From Pseudozyma flocculosa PF-1 (Eukaryota; Basidiomycota; Ustilaginomycetes; Ustilaginales; Ustilaginaceae), in NCBI RefSeq assembly GCF_000417875.1, contig NW_006920873.1, positions 863,075 to 893,154 on the forward strand: a stretch of DNA of 30,080 nucleotides, read 5' to 3'. The stretch's first letter is position 1, and each line of letters begins with the position of its first letter. Both the position numbers and the translations under genes were made by a program. Positions 28,286 to 30,080 of this stretch are shown piece after piece. A model generated the notes under the pieces. The model did not search any database. It was not told the origin of the DNA and worked only from the letters and a program-made list of their open reading frames with translations.

Positions 28286-30076
28286 TCACGCATCCAGCTG
28301 CGCCTTGGCCAGCTGAAACGCCTCGCGCACCTTGCGGCGGTGCTTGGCGTACTTCTTCTCCTTGACCGCCAGCAGCTCGTCGTCGACGCCCGCATCCTCA
28401 AACATCATCCGCAGCTTGGTCGTCGGCAGCCACACGTACTCGCGCACCTTGGCGCCGAAAAACTGCACCAGCACCAGCTTCGTCTCGCTCGCCGCAGCCG
28501 TCGCCCCTCCTTGGCCGTTGTTGCCGGCGCTTGCAGCCTCGGCGGCGTCGTCTGGTGAGCCTGCCTTTGTCGCCGTCGCCGAAGCGGAGACGGAAGACGA
28601 GGAGGTGGACGACGCCTGTCGCCGCATCGCACTGCTGCCCGACGCTGCGTCGGCCGGCGACGCCGCCTTTGAAGATGACGACGACGACGACGACACCGAC
28701 GCCGCCGCCGAGGGCCCGAGGAGCAGCGCCTCCTGCCTCGCCTTTTCCTCGAGCACCCGATCCGGGATCTCTTGGTCCTCGTCGTCCTCGTCGACGACCT
28801 CGGCGGGAAAGTAGGGGAAGCCCTCCATCTTGGCCCACACCAGCGTGTGCGGCACGCACAGCGGGTCCTCGTTTGGCATCGCCCCGTCGCCGTCGTCGGC
28901 GGCGGCGGATCGACGCCTCGGCTTGCGCGCCGACTTGCGTGGTGCGGACGATGGCGGCGCCTTGACCCTGCTCTTGCGGCTCTTGAGCGCCCGCCTAGGC
29001 GTGACGCCGCCTTCCTCGTCGTCGTCGTCGCCATCGCCGAGGTCCGCTGCGTCGTCGGCTGTGGCTGCCGCTCCTTCGGCTTCGGTGGAGCTGTGGACAG
29101 GACCATCGACGGCATGACATTGTTGCGGGGCCGATCTCAGCGCACGTCCCGTCGCCTTGTCTGGCGAGGGGCTCGCCGCCTCGTCCCCTTCGTCTTCGCC
29201 CTCCGAAGACAGTGGAGAGCTTCGCCCGCTCGTGTCGGCCGTCGTCGCCTCGCCATCCGCATCGCCGAGCGGCGTCCGGCTAGGCGTAGCCCGCGGCCTC
29301 TCCTCGTCGCTGGGCTTGCCGTTGGTCGGGCCTGCGTCCGCTGCGTCCGCTGCGGTCGCCTCGGTCGCCTCGGTCGACGCTACGTCGTCCTCGCCCACGG
29401 TGGCTTCGACCTCGCCTTCGGTCGCGCCGGTCTGCTCAGACTCGACGGGCGCCTCGTCGGGATCTGCCTTCTTCCTGCCATCGCCCGAATCGAGCAGCCG
29501 AGCGCTGGCGCCGGCGAGACGGGTCGGATGCGTCTTGGCACGTGGTCGCTGCGGCGACGCAGTGGCGGCCGCGGTACCTGCTGCGCTCGCTGCGCTTGCC
29601 TGTGACGTGTTGGCCGAGGGCGCCGATGCCTTCCTCGGTCGCTTCAACGGCGGTTCCTCGGCAACGGCAGCCGACGACGACGAGGTGGGCGTCCGCGGGC
29701 CTCGATTCCGCTTGGCGCCCTCCTTGAGGATCCAGCCCGTGTTGAAGCGGAGGAACGAGTCGATGGCATCGACCTCTTCGGTCACGATCTCCTCGGGCTC
29801 ACCGGGGATATGGCCTCGCTTTGGTCGTTTTGGCTTGCCGCCCGCTCCTTCGTCTTCGTGCGCCCCGGAAGCGGCCACTGCGTCGCTCGGGCGTTTGCCC
29901 TGGTCGTGCTCGTCACCGCTGTCGACTTTATCTTCCGTGGTCTTCCGCGCCGGCCGCGCCCGTGTCGCCCGCGACGACCGCTGCGTCGCGACCGCAGAGC
30001 GGGATGCGCGGGCTCGGGAGGCCTTTGGCGTCGCCGCCGCCGTCATCGTCGCATCGGTGGCCTCGGCCTTGGACAT
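28286..30076 (-). CDS. PWWP-domain chromatin reader (BRPF/Pdp3-like)
   Basis: A single exon encodes 596 aa, starting 4 bp from the window edge. MSKAEATDATMTAAATPKAS looks like a true start, but a more distal start cannot be excluded. The N-terminus is basic. A short well-ordered block, EEVDAIDSFLRFNTGWILKE (about residues 100-125), stands out between disordered segments. Residues ~130-400 are acidic/Ser-rich with basic clusters. The PWWP domain is in two parts: HTLVWAKMEGFPYFPAEVVD (W414) and KLVLVQFFGAKVREYVWLP (W549), ending in the helical KEKKYAKHRRKVREAFQLAK. The second half closely follows the BRPF1 pattern. The aromatic-cage positions are Phe, Phe and Phe (GFPYFP and QFFG), which fits H3K36me3 reading. 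Similar PWWP proteins (Pdp3) belong to NuA3/Mst2 acetyltransferase complexes. Membership in such a complex is inference. Confidence 0.82.
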   Translation of the reverse strand: MSKAEATDATMTAAATPKASRARASRSAVATQRSSRATRARPARKTTEDKVDSGDEHDQGKRPSDAVAASGAHEDEGAGGKPKRPKRGHIPGEPEEIVTEEVDAIDSFLRFNTGWILKEGAKRNRGPRTPTSSSSAAVAEEPPLKRPRKASAPSANTSQASAASAAGTAAATASPQRPRAKTHPTRLAGASARLLDSGDGRKKADPDEAPVESEQTGATEGEVEATVGEDDVASTEATEATAADAADAGPTNGKPSDEERPRATPSRTPLGDADGEATTADTSGRSSPLSSEGEDEGDEAASPSPDKATGRALRSAPQQCHAVDGPVHSSTEAEGAAATADDAADLGDGDDDDEEGGVTPRRALKSRKSRVKAPPSSAPRKSARKPRRRSAAADDGDGAMPNEDPLCVPHTLVWAKMEGFPYFPAEVVDEDDEDQEIPDRVLEEKARQEALLLGPSAAASVSSSSSSSSKAASPADAASGSSAMRRQASSTSSSSVSASATATKAGSPDDAAEAASAGNNGQGGATAAASETKLVLVQFFGAKVREYVWLPTTKLRMMFEDAGVDDELLAVKEKKYAKHRRKVREAFQLAKAQLDA

Positions 30077-30080
30077 CGGG

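Overview
This window looks like nuclear DNA of a GC-rich basidiomycete, most likely a smut relative (Ustilaginomycotina). The genes are eukaryotic, with a few short GT-AG introns of about 93-145 nt. Proteins carry long Ser/Ala/Gly/Gln low-complexity stretches, and there is a MATA-type HMG-box factor of the Ste11/Prf1/Rop1 kind. The subphylum is inferred from gene content and base composition, not from a marker.

Layout, left to right. (1) Minus strand, running off the left edge: a probable SAS4/PEHE-like chromatin protein (1-1458, two exons seen). (2) Plus strand, 2698-4646: a three-exon heme-thiolate (chloroperoxidase-family) peroxidase with an unusual hydrophobic N-terminal extension and a long C-terminal tail. 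(3) Minus strand, 5078-9130: a single-exon synaptojanin-like phosphoinositide phosphatase of 1350 aa with both SAC and 5-phosphatase active sites intact. (4) 9131-20375: about 11.2 kb with no recognisable protein gene, holding tandem repeats, microsatellites, a 17-G run and an apparent excess of ACAAAG sites. Its last ~2.5 kb is pyrimidine-rich on the plus strand and looks like the promoter or leader of the next gene. (5) Plus strand, 20376-22478: a 700-aa MATA-HMG transcription factor preceded by an upstream ORF whose stop overlaps the HMG start codon. (6) Plus strand, 23200-23812: a four-exon RUB1/NEDD8 gene. (7) Minus strand, 24304-26442: histidyl-tRNA synthetase with two in-frame starts that fit mitochondrial and cytosolic forms. 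(8) Plus strand, 26910-28070: USE1-like ER SNARE, divergent from HTS1. (9) Minus strand, 28286-30076: a PWWP protein with a BRPF/Pdp3-like reader domain split by a low-complexity insert.

The genes are mostly unrelated housekeeping and regulatory genes and do not form a metabolic cluster. Two loose themes exist: membrane traffic (synaptojanin-like, USE1) and chromatin (SAS4-like, PWWP). The parts that most deserve a second look are the very large regulatory region with an overlapping uORF at the HMG gene, and the membrane-anchored variant peroxidase. I saw no transposon, tRNA, rRNA or CRISPR array.
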